A stretch of DNA of 37,695 nucleotides. It comes from Clostridia bacterium. Its GTDB lineage: Bacteria > Bacillota > Clostridia > Christensenellales > CAG-314. The DNA is taken from assembly GCA_017500855.1 (NCBI GenBank), contig JAFVYC010000041.1, positions 1 to 37,695 on the forward strand. Direction: 5' to 3'. The position numbers and the translations under genes were made by a program. Under the pieces are notes generated by a model. The model did not search any database, was not told the DNA's origin, and saw nothing but the letters and a program-made list of their open reading frames with translations. Positions 24,499-31,409 of the stretch are shown piece by piece. Position 1 is the stretch's first letter. Every line of letters begins with the position of its first letter.

Positions 24499-26342
24499 TG
24501 TTTCACCCTCCCACCAAAAATTTTGTTTGTTTCCACGTTGAACCTTGCCACACCTTGGTCAAGAACGTGTTGCTTGCCACACACGGCAAGAGTGTAGTTT
24601 TGGCTACATTCTTCCACACAGTCGCATGCAATTTGGCTGTTGCAACAAGCAGTTTCAACACTACTTGCTTCCACGGCAACAAGTAGCCCACAAAGCGCCG
24701 AAACAATGCCGTTTGTGCGCACCAAAAATGCGCCGTTTGGCAAGGAAATCGACAACCCGTGTGGGCAAAACACCAAAGTTGGGCAATTCAAACGCTGGAC
24801 TTTTTCCGCAAGGCAAGCGTTCAAATTGTGGCTTGTGACGTACTCTGTTGCAAGGTGTGGAAAAACTTCGTGCCCTTGGGCAAAATCCAGCACGCAAATG
24901 CTTGCAAACTCGCTCGTGGGTTGGTTTTCCAGTTCCATGTTGTCAATTTTTGTGTACAGCAAATTGCCGTGCTTGGATGCAAGGCGAAAAACTTGGCAAG
25001 GGGTGTTGGTGTGGATGTGAAGTTTGAACACGTCCCCCACAAAAACCCTGTTGATGCTGTTGCCAAGTGGCAAAATTTCTTGCACAAAACCGTCGGCATC
25101 GAAGCCCTTGTTTGGCTTCAAAGTCAGTTCCGTGCAGTAGCAAAATTCCAATTGCATTGGTTGGTTGTAGAAATTGGTGTCTATTTCCACTTCCACAGTC
25201 AAGCCAAGCAATGCTTCCACAAGGAAGAACACGCCAAGCGCACCGGAGTCGATTCGCCCACCCGTCAGTTCCGTTTGGGTGGAAAGAAGCGCACTTTTCA
25301 TCAACTGTTGGAAACTGCCAACGTTTGCCACCATGTCGTTGCAAAAGCCGTTTGCCAGTTGCCTGAAAAACGTCAGCATTGTGCCTTCCCTTGGGTGCAA
25401 CACGGCTTTGTAGGCTTGGTTGCACATTGCGTGTAGCGCACTGCCAACGCTGTGGCTGTGGTCAATTTCTTGCAAAAAACCGCAAATTGCGCTTGCCAAA
25501 ATCATGCCGGAATTGCCACGTGCCGAAGCAAGCAAGGCGTTGCCAAAGGTGGAATTTGGGTTTTGGGCGTGGGCAAACAGCGCAGTTTGAAGTGTGTGCG
25601 CCATGTTGCTACCCGTGTCGTCGTCCGGAACGGGGAAGTAATTCAATTTGTTGAGAAGCGCAACCTTTTGTTGGAAGTAGTCCATGCCCTTTGCCAACTT
25701 TTGAGCAAAACCACCTTCGCCCAAGTCCAGCAAAAGCGCATCCATGTGCTCCACCAATTGCGTTGTGCTGTGGAAGCACAAACTGCCACTTGTTGGTTGC
25801 ACCGACTTGTTCCAGCCTGCAAAGGCAAAGCCAACGCCTGCGCCAACTGCGCATTGCATGTCGGTGGGCAAATCGCCAACGTAGAACAGGTCGTTTGCGC
25901 CCACACCGTGCTTTTGCATGTACTCCAACATGGGCAAGGGGCTTGGTTTGGGTTGGGAAGCAAGTTCCTCGCCGTAGACGTTGTTGAAATAGTGCAAAAT
26001 GCCCATTTTGTCCAACGTCCAAACCAAACTTTGAGCGCTTCGGGAACTGATGACTGCAAGTTGGTAGTTGCGTGCTTTGAGTTGTTGAAGCATGCTTTCC
26101 ACGCCGTCGAACAGGTAGCACGGTTGGCCAAGGGCGCATTGGTGCCACTTTTCCACAAACGACTTGCGTTGTTCCGTTGGGATGCCCAATTTTTGCAAAA
26201 TGTGTGTTTCCGACAGCCCAAAGCATTGGTAGCAAACCTCGGAGTCCCTTCCGTAGGCTTCCACCAACGATGCTTCGAAACACCTTTTGCTATCCAAAAG
26301 TGTGCCGTCCAAATCGAAAATGATGTGTTTTGTGTTTTTCAT
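24495..26342 (-). CDS. Fusion of HAD phosphatase and fatty acid kinase FakA
   Basis: This is a 615-residue two-part protein. Residues 1-205 form a HAD hydrolase: FDLDGTLLD with Asp10 and Asp12, VISSRS near 98-102 and YVGDLPTD near 154-161. Residues about 215-410 are a DhaL/DAK2 kinase domain with FPVPDDDTGSNM (metal-binding Asp240 and Asp242), SARGNSGMI and HPREGTMLT. The middle region has GGRIDSGALGVF and KLHIHTNTP, as in FakA, and the last 120 residues are a shortened FakA C-terminal domain. FakA phosphorylates FakB-bound fatty acids with ATP. ATG 26342 matches the normal HAD start and lies only 6 nt after a -10 box, so it seems leaderless. It is followed by TIR-LRR and degV. Confidence 0.9.
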   Translation of the reverse strand: MKNTKHIIFDLDGTLLDSKRCFEASLVEAYGRDSEVCYQCFGLSETHILQKLGIPTEQRKSFVEKWHQCALGQPCYLFDGVESMLQQLKARNYQLAVISSRSAQSLVWTLDKMGILHYFNNVYGEELASQPKPSPLPMLEYMQKHGVGANDLFYVGDLPTDMQCAVGAGVGFAFAGWNKSVQPTSGSLCFHSTTQLVEHMDALLLDLGEGGFAQKLAKGMDYFQQKVALLNKLNYFPVPDDDTGSNMAHTLQTALFAHAQNPNSTFGNALLASARGNSGMILASAICGFLQEIDHSHSVGSALHAMCNQAYKAVLHPREGTMLTFFRQLANGFCNDMVANVGSFQQLMKSALLSTQTELTGGRIDSGALGVFFLVEALLGLTVEVEIDTNFYNQPMQLEFCYCTELTLKPNKGFDADGFVQEILPLGNSINRVFVGDVFKLHIHTNTPCQVFRLASKHGNLLYTKIDNMELENQPTSEFASICVLDFAQGHEVFPHLATEYVTSHNLNACLAEKVQRLNCPTLVFCPHGLSISLPNGAFLVRTNGIVSALCGLLVAVEASSVETACCNSQIACDCVEECSQNYTLAVCGKQHVLDQGVARFNVETNKIFGGRVKQ

Positions 26343-26348
26343 AGGTTT

Positions 26349-26377
26349 ATTATACCCCAAACGGCGCCTTTGCGCAA
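26349..26377 (-). promoter_or_regulatory. Promoter of the HAD-FakA operon
   Basis: TTGCGC, 17 nt and an exact TATAAT on the minus strand. The expected transcript start coincides with the A of the HAD-FakA start codon, so no Shine-Dalgarno sequence would be present. Confidence 0.7.
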
Positions 26378-26483
26378 CAGTACAAAGGGAATTATCCTGC
26401 CAAAGTTTGCAAAAACCCAACGTTGGAAGGCGCAAGCAACTTGACAAAAGACTTTGCAACGTGCAAACAATTGCGCCATTGTG

Positions 26484-26512
26484 TTGACAAAACAATGCAG
26501 TACTGCTAATAT
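26484..26512 (+). promoter_or_regulatory. Promoter of the four-TM membrane gene
   Basis: An exact TTGACA, 17 nt and TAATAT, ending 25 nt before the start codon. Confidence 0.8.
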
Positions 26513-26537
26513 ATACGTACAAAAAGGGGGAAAACAA

Positions 26538-27959
26538 ATGAAAAACAACGTTGTGGTAGAAAGCAAAGCGTTTGCCAACTTTTCAGCAATTATTGCCGTG
26601 TTTGTTGTGATGGCTGTTTTTTTTGCAATAACTTTTGCAATTATATCAGTCGACATGAACAAAACAACAAACGGCCCGTATGAAATGGTGTCCGGCACCA
26701 TTGCCGAAGTGAGCCTTCCGGAAGACGAGGAGGACAACTTTGTAAACGTCAAACTGCAAGGGTACGAAACGGAGTACCGTTTTGTTTCGGCAATGCTGGG
26801 CTTGATGGGTGGAAAACAAAGCGCCTTTGAACTGCTTGAACAATGCAAAAACCAAGCCGTGAAAGTGGACTTGCTTGTTCCCGAAGAACACGGCAAAACC
26901 AACGTGTGCGTTGTGGAATTTTGCAAGGACGGCCAAGTGGTTGTGGACAAAGCGTCCTTTGTAGAAGCGCAAACGGAGAGCAACAACCAAGCAAAGTTGG
27001 TATTTGGCATTGTCATTGGCTTGCCGTTGATTGTTGCGCTGATTCTTGTTGTGTTGAAAAAAGTTCTGCGCAAAAAGACGGTGCCTTTTGTTGAGTTTGT
27101 GGCGTCTACCTACGTTCCGCCAACAAACAAAACTTTGGCAGAGTACAACAAAAACCTGCTTGTTGCCTTGTTTGGGCCGTGGGCGTGTGGCGTTGCGCTT
27201 GCAGTTGTTATGCCAATGCCCTTCATTTTGTGGCAAATCAAAATTGCCGTTACCGTTGTGCTGTTGGCAATTGGCACTGCGTTGGCAATTGTGTTTGGCA
27301 AAAAAGCCAAAAGAAATTTGCAGGAACACAAACGGTTGTTTGTGCAAAAATTCCCCTTCAACCACGCAAAAGAAGTGTTGGAAAGCCTTACGCCAAAACA
27401 AAGAGCGCAAATTGAAAAACGTAGCCCAAACTACATTGAAACTGCGCAAAAGGAAGCGGAAATCAACAACGACTTGTTCTTTGACATGATCACCGAAGTG
27501 CCAATGCTGTTCACGGAAGAGGGCGTTGATTTGGTTTTCTTCGACGAAGACCAAGAACCCGAGCAACTTCTTCCCGGGGAACTACCAAAGTTCTCCGTTG
27601 TGAAAAGCTTTGAGTACAGCAGGCTGAATTTGGAAGCGTGCGTTGTGTACAACGCAAACAACCTCACGCCCGTGTTGATGTTTGTGCGCAGTAGGTTGGG
27701 AATGCCGTTTTCCGTCGATTTGTCCGGCTTTGTGCCACAGCAAGAAAATGGTCAACTGCCACTTGTGAGGTTCGAAAGCGACTTCCACTTGCCACTTGAC
27801 AGCAAACTGCTACAAACGTTGACGAAGTTTGGCGTGAAAGTAGAAAACTTGGCAGAAACTTTGGAAAACTTGCCAACTTTGGCAGAGCAACACGCCAAGG
27901 ACAAACCCAAAGCATTTGGCAAAATTGTGGAATTTACCAACAATCCAACAACAATGTAG
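26538..27959 (+). CDS. Four-helix membrane protein of unknown function
   Basis: This 473-residue protein starts after an AAGGGGG site and a strong promoter. Helix 1 is at residues 13-36, then an outer domain of about 115 residues with beta-type sequence (SGTIAEVSLPEDE, VKVDLLVPEEH), helix 2 at 153-176, helices 3 and 4 at 207-254, and a 219-residue acidic cytosolic C-terminal region containing SLTPKQRAQIEKR and several Glu-rich turns. No family is recognised. It is divergent from the HAD-FakA operon with 195 nt between them and is transcribed alone. The upstream domain could be OB-like, which is only an impression. Confidence 0.8.
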   Translation: MKNNVVVESKAFANFSAIIAVFVVMAVFFAITFAIISVDMNKTTNGPYEMVSGTIAEVSLPEDEEDNFVNVKLQGYETEYRFVSAMLGLMGGKQSAFELLEQCKNQAVKVDLLVPEEHGKTNVCVVEFCKDGQVVVDKASFVEAQTESNNQAKLVFGIVIGLPLIVALILVVLKKVLRKKTVPFVEFVASTYVPPTNKTLAEYNKNLLVALFGPWACGVALAVVMPMPFILWQIKIAVTVVLLAIGTALAIVFGKKAKRNLQEHKRLFVQKFPFNHAKEVLESLTPKQRAQIEKRSPNYIETAQKEAEINNDLFFDMITEVPMLFTEEGVDLVFFDEDQEPEQLLPGELPKFSVVKSFEYSRLNLEACVVYNANNLTPVLMFVRSRLGMPFSVDLSGFVPQQENGQLPLVRFESDFHLPLDSKLLQTLTKFGVKVENLAETLENLPTLAEQHAKDKPKAFGKIVEFTNNPTTM

Positions 27960-27970
27960 ACCAAAAACGC

Positions 27971-27982
27971 CACCACGTGGTG
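27971..27982. repeat. CACCACGTGGTG palindrome, copy 1
   Basis: This perfect 12-bp palindrome lies just after the stop of the four-TM gene. The same 12 bp occur in the terminator at 28129-28140. It has no T run of its own. Confidence 0.7.
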
Positions 27983-28120
27983 CAAAATTATTGCAAAAAA
28001 AGCCAGCAGTCAAAGTGTTGAAAAATACTGCATTGAAAACAATTTGACGGCAATTGCAAAACGCAAACGCAGTTTTGCAAAAAAGAACTGTTGAAACAAC
28101 AAATATTGAACAAACAAAAC

Positions 28121-28149
28121 AAAAAACGCACCACGTGGTGCGTTTTTTT
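28121..28149. terminator. Bidirectional terminator between the four-TM gene and the beta-repeat gene
   Basis: A fully palindromic stem centred on CACCACGTGGTG has A6 and T7 arms, suited to both convergent transcripts. Confidence 0.85.
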
Positions 28150-28497
28150 CTAGATTGCGTAGATTATTGCAACAATTGCCATCATTTCCGAACGGGAAAC
28201 GAAGCCGTCAATTCGGTACTGCGTTTGTCCGCCAAAATTCTTGATGGACGTTGTGTCAAACTTGGCAATTGTTTGCCCACCAAAATTGCGAACGGTGTCG
28301 GTGGAAACAGTCAACAACGTGCGCCCGCCAAAGTCCTTGATGCGATCGCCATCGAAGGTGCACAGGGTGCGACCACCAAAATCCGTCAGCCTGTTGCCAC
28401 GAATATAGTACTTGGTTTGCCCCGATGGGTAGTCTTGAATTTTGCCGTCGCCAATTTTGAGCAACGTTTGGTAGGAAAAATTTTTTAGGTATGCCAT
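28150..28497 (-). CDS. 16-residue-repeat beta protein, likely beta-flower type
   Basis: This 115-residue protein consists almost wholly of repeats: units beginning G-[QR]-T at residues 26, 42, 58, 74 and 90 are spaced exactly 16 residues apart, with a slightly offset earlier copy at about 9-25. The unit reads roughly GRTLxxFDGDRIKDFG. Each probably forms a beta hairpin, and the whole resembles the 4-fold beta-flower proteins described from predicted structures. A short hydrophobic tail (EMMAIVAIIYAI, 104-115) ends the protein. ATG 28497 has a GGGGGAA site. Function is unknown; membrane or lipid association is possible because of the tail. Confidence 0.8.
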   Translation of the reverse strand: MAYLKNFSYQTLLKIGDGKIQDYPSGQTKYYIRGNRLTDFGGRTLCTFDGDRIKDFGGRTLLTVSTDTVRNFGGQTIAKFDTTSIKNFGGQTQYRIDGFVSRSEMMAIVAIIYAI

Positions 28498-28705
28498 GGC
28501 AGTTCCCCCTTGCAAGTGTTGCCAACGTACAGCGTGCCTTGTGCGAACACAACTCACGGTGTTTTGCCGTTGGCAAAAATTTGTTTGAGCGTTATTTCGT
28601 TGCAACAATGCAACGCTTTGCGAAAATTGCTTGTTTTTTTCTGCTTGAAATTGCTTGTTTTTGTGAAATTTTGCACCACGTGTGCCACGTTTTGCAATGC
28701 GCCAA
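28498..28705. other. Noncoding gap upstream of the beta-repeat gene
   Basis: No consensus promoter was found on the minus strand for the beta-repeat gene. The gap contains a tandem ACAAGCAATTT motif (minus strand) near 28620-28665 and an imperfect GCACCACGTG / CACGTG-type palindrome near 28673. Confidence 0.4.
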
Positions 28706-29395
28706 CTAGTCGTTGCGCTTTTCCACGGGAATCATCACAACAATTTTGTCAGGGAAATTTTGTTGCGTTTTTTCCAAAGTTCTTGGTGGGAAACATTGGG
28801 CAGGAGCGTAGGCAAGCATTTGAGCAATCATGTCCTTTGCCATTGCCAAAGCCGAATCGTAGTCGTCCCCACAAGTGACGCCACCAAAAATGTCCGGCAC
28901 GGTCACGTTGTAGCCACCATTTTCCGCCGGTTCCAAAACGGCAGGGTATGCCTTGGGGTTGATGTACAAAGGCGGTTGATACTGCGCAAAACTTTCCACG
29001 CCAAAAAATGCGTTTGCTTGCGACTCGCTCATTTTGTCCAAAACGTCCTCCCGTGTTGCCAAGCATTGCTCCACGTTGGTGGGGTCGGCAAAAATGGGAT
29101 AAATTCTGCTTTCCTCGCAAAGTTCGTTTATCCTTGCAAAAATAGTTTGGTATCGCAAACACAAACTTGTGTAGAGGTACTTGTCCTGCTTGTACAAAAA
29201 GGCTTCGATGCTGTCGCCCTCGATAGGTTTTCTGGAAGGAAACTGCTCCACAAGCCGTGTGTTGAAACGGCAAAATTCGTTTTCGGAATCTTTGTCTATC
29301 AACGCAATCAATTCGTTTCTTGGAGCGCCCATGCTTCGAAGCATGTACGCCAATTTGCAAGTTGCCATGTTGCCACCCCACGGCAAAATGCGCAT
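28706..29395 (-). CDS. Orphan HicB-domain protein with unknown N-terminal domain
   Basis: This 229-residue protein has a C-terminal HicB-like domain at about residues 148-229: YPAVLEPAENGGYNVTVPDI, then TCGDDYDSALAMAKDMIAQML. HicB antitoxins have a partly degenerate RNase H fold and neutralise HicA, but no HicA gene is seen nearby. Residues 1-145 are not recognised. ATG 29395 was chosen because a perfect promoter lies at 29481-29509, which excludes longer frames; ATG 29368 with GGGGTGG upstream is an alternative. The promoter spacer contains TTGCC-GTT-GGCAA, a small inverted repeat that could serve autoregulation. Confidence 0.75.
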   Translation of the reverse strand: MRILPWGGNMATCKLAYMLRSMGAPRNELIALIDKDSENEFCRFNTRLVEQFPSRKPIEGDSIEAFLYKQDKYLYTSLCLRYQTIFARINELCEESRIYPIFADPTNVEQCLATREDVLDKMSESQANAFFGVESFAQYQPPLYINPKAYPAVLEPAENGGYNVTVPDIFGGVTCGDDYDSALAMAKDMIAQMLAYAPAQCFPPRTLEKTQQNFPDKIVVMIPVEKRND

Positions 29396-29480
29396 TGCCG
29401 TGCCTTTGTGTTGAATTTGCTTGGCAAACCCCCGACAAACAGCCGTTGCCAAAGGTGCTTGTGTTGCCAAACCTACTTTT

Positions 29481-29509
29481 ATTATACTTGCCAACGGCAA
29501 CAATGTCAA
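29481..29509 (-). promoter_or_regulatory. Consensus promoter of the HicB-domain gene
   Basis: TTGACA, 17 nt, TATAAT on the minus strand, both exact, with a TTGCC/GGCAA inverted repeat in the spacer. Confidence 0.85.
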
Positions 29510-29800
29510 CACCTACAACCAAAATTGCACCACCAAAACGCCAAACAAGAAAACTAGGTGGCAAGCCACACAATCAAATTTGCCGTTGGTGGATGGCGTT
29601 GCTTGCCAAACAAAAATTTGCGTTGCAAGACTGAACGCCACAAGGGCATTTGTTCCAAGCAAGTGCGCTTGGACTTGCGCAATGCAAAAGTTTTGTCAAC
29701 CCAACAAGACGGCAAAATGCCTGTTGGCAAACCTCCAACTTGCCAAAAAACACTCTACCTCAACGCAACTTTGTTGCCACAGCAATCGGCAATAATACAA
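29510..29800. other. Noncoding stretch between the HicB-domain gene and rpsR
   Basis: About 290 nt in which no gene, hairpin or clear repeat is seen. Confidence 0.5.
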
Positions 29801-29829
29801 AAAAAACGCACCCCTGTGGGTGCGTTTTG
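29801..29829 (-). terminator. Terminator of the rpsF-ssb-rpsR operon
   Basis: A perfect 11-bp stem, AAAACGCACCC with GGGTGCGTTTT, has a CTGT loop (plus strand) and a T run on the minus strand. Confidence 0.9.
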
Positions 29830-29847
29830 CTTGTGTTTTGAAAAAAA

Positions 29848-30096
29848 CTAGTCTGCTACGTAAGGAATCAAGGCCATTTGACGTGCACGCTTGATTGCTA
29901 CTGCAAGTTCACGTTGGTGAGCAGCGCAAACGCCTGTCATACGACGAGGCAAAATTTTTCCGCTTTCTGTCAAGAACTTACGAAGTTTAGCAACATCTTT
30001 GTAGTCGATTGCTTCGGCCTTTTCTACACAAAAAGTGCAAACCTTGCGACGAGCAGGTCTTCTGATAGGTCTTTTTGTAATTTCTTTGTTTTCCAT
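29848..30096 (-). CDS. rpsR: 30S ribosomal protein bS18
   Basis: This 82-residue S18 has the central [21 protein letters not shown] and [13 protein letters not shown] blocks of the family. It keeps CTFC at 20-23 and CAAH at 57-60, so it is the C+ form that binds zinc. It pairs with S6 on the platform of the small subunit. It is the last gene of the conserved rpsF-ssb-rpsR operon, with GGAGAAC upstream and an 18-nt gap after ssb. Confidence 0.97.
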   Translation of the reverse strand: MENKEITKRPIRRPARRKVCTFCVEKAEAIDYKDVAKLRKFLTESGKILPRRMTGVCAAHQRELAVAIKRARQMALIPYVAD

Positions 30097-30114
30097 TGTT
30101 GTTCTCCTTGTTTG

Positions 30115-30519
30115 TTAGAAAGGCATGTCGTCATCAGAAACTTCTTGCAAAGAATCGATTGCTTGATCTCTGGAAGGACGAGCCTGTGTTGTTTGACCTT
30201 GTGCTGCACCGGATCTGCTACCCAAAAATTCTACTTGTTCTGCACGAATTTCGAATGTTTGGCGCTTTACACCGTCACGTTCGTAGCTACCCGTTTGGAT
30301 GCTACCGCAAACGGCAACTTGGCTACCTTTTGCAAGGTATTTCACACAGTTTTGTGCCAAAGCGTCCCACGTTACAATGTTGATGAAGTCGGCTCTGGAA
30401 TCTTCCCCACGAGTGAACCTGTTCACAGCGATGGAGAAACGGCAGTAGGTGTGGCCACTGTCCAATGTGGATGCAGTTGGGTCTTGTGTTAGTCTTCCAA
30501 TCAAAAATACTTTGTTCAT
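30115..30519 (-). CDS. ssb: Single-stranded DNA-binding protein
   Basis: This 134-residue SSB has an OB fold at residues 1-108 (MNKVFLIGRLTQDP, FINIVTWDALAQNC, EIRAEQVEFLG) and a short linker ending in the acidic tip DDDMPF, which recruits partner proteins to single-stranded DNA. The linker is short compared with most Bacillota SSB proteins. It lies between rpsF and rpsR as in most Bacillota, with GGAGGACC before the start. Confidence 0.96.
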   Translation of the reverse strand: MNKVFLIGRLTQDPTASTLDSGHTYCRFSIAVNRFTRGEDSRADFINIVTWDALAQNCVKYLAKGSQVAVCGSIQTGSYERDGVKRQTFEIRAEQVEFLGSRSGAAQGQTTQARPSRDQAIDSLQEVSDDDMPF

Positions 30520-30535
30520 AGTGGTCCTCCCAAAC

Positions 30536-30817
30536 TTACTTCTTCACAATCATGTGGCGCATTACTGCATCGCTGATGCCCATAACACGTTCCAATTCGC
30601 TAGGAAGAGTTGCTTCTGCTGTGAAGTTCACCAAAACGTAGTAACCTTCGGTTTTGTAGTTGATGGGATATGCAAGTTTGCGTGTGCCCCATTTGTCTAC
30701 ACCGTCGATTGTACCGCCATTGTCTGTGATTACTGCGTGAAGCTTTGCAATCAATGCTTCCTTGCCTTCGTCGGACAACTCGTTGCTGATGATGTACAAC
30801 AATTCGTAATTGTTCAT
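30536..30817 (-). CDS. rpsF: 30S ribosomal protein bS6
   Basis: This 93-residue S6 has YELLYIISNELSDEG, DKWGTRKLAYPINYKTEGYYVLVNF and a short final MRHMIVKK. It binds S18 and the central domain of 16S rRNA. AAGGAGG lies 8 nt before the start and overlaps a leader structure that could regulate it. It is the first gene of the operon. Confidence 0.97.
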   Translation of the reverse strand: MNNYELLYIISNELSDEGKEALIAKLHAVITDNGGTIDGVDKWGTRKLAYPINYKTEGYYVLVNFTAEATLPSELERVMGISDAVMRHMIVKK

Positions 30818-30825
30818 GTTTTTTT

Positions 30826-30875
30826 ACCTCCTTGTGGTCTTGTTGGCCGTGGCAGGTACGCCACAGCAAGGTGCC
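30826..30875 (-). promoter_or_regulatory. Candidate S6:S18 autoregulatory leader
   Basis: In the minus-strand leader, TGTGGC and GCCACG form a hairpin, flanked by CTTG/CAAG pairing with an unpaired GCCAA on the 3' side. The ACCTTG arm can alternatively pair with the AAGGAGGT ribosome site, giving two competing folds. S6:S18-type leaders at this locus are known in many bacteria. The match to the published consensus was judged from memory only. Confidence 0.45.
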
Positions 30876-30893
30876 CAAAATTCGAGCAGTATC

Positions 30894-30922
30894 ATTATAT
30901 ACCAATTTGCAAGGTTTGGCAA
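30894..30922 (-). promoter_or_regulatory. Promoter of the rpsF-ssb-rpsR operon
   Basis: TTGCCA, 17 nt and an exact TATAAT on the minus strand, about 70 nt before rpsF. Confidence 0.75.
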
Positions 30923-31302
30923 GTGTTTTTGCACGTTTTGCGCCTGTTTTTGGCGTTTTTGTTGCAAAAATATTGGCGGAAAAGCCGTTTTCCCCACTGT
31001 TGCCTGTGGGTGCAATCTGGACCGTTTCTTTTGGGAGCAAATTGTCGTTGGCAAACAAACCTGCACATTTTGCTTGTGTTCCAGGTTGGCAAAGCATGCA
31101 ACTGCGCCGTTTGTGTGGTTGAAAAAGCGTACCTTCTTGCAAATGACAAACTCCACTTGTTTTGCAAAAACTGCAAGGTAAATTTTGCGCCAATCTTCGG
31201 CACAGCACGGAAAAACGTGCAAATTCCCCACTGTTGCCTTTTGGTCGACTTTGGACCGTTTGTGCAACGCAAAAAATTGTGTACTTTTTGCAAAATTGCC
31301 TA
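30923..31302. other. Noncoding stretch with a degenerate direct repeat
   Basis: No gene with a ribosome site is visible. Two similar segments, 30989-31027 and 31223-31261, share TTCCCCACTGTTGCCT and TGGACCGTTT in the same orientation. Confidence 0.55.
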
Positions 31303-31331
31303 TTGACAAGCAAAACAATATACTTTATAAT
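31303..31331 (+). promoter_or_regulatory. Perfect consensus promoter of the CotH-domain gene
   Basis: TTGACA, 17 nt, TATAAT, both exact, ending about 80 nt before the start codon. Confidence 0.9.
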
Positions 31332-31382
31332 AAAACATATAACAAAAAGGCTACCTTTTGTGCAATGCACAAACAAAAAAAG

Positions 31383-31397
31383 GCGACGTTTTGTCGC
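31383..31397 (+). promoter_or_regulatory. Hairpin next to the CotH ribosome site
   Basis: GCGAC pairs with GTCGC around GTTTT, ending 4 nt before the GGAG at 31401. A second hairpin, TTTGTGCA/TGCACAAA, precedes it in the leader. They may affect translation or mRNA stability. Confidence 0.35.
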
Positions 31398-31409
31398 AAA
31401 GGAGAAAGA

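Noticed and set aside
30824..31318. Long minus-strand open frames upstream of rpsF
   Set aside because: They run through the rpsF promoter and leader, have biased low-complexity composition and no ribosome site. The apparent internal repeat is the noncoding direct repeat read in frame.
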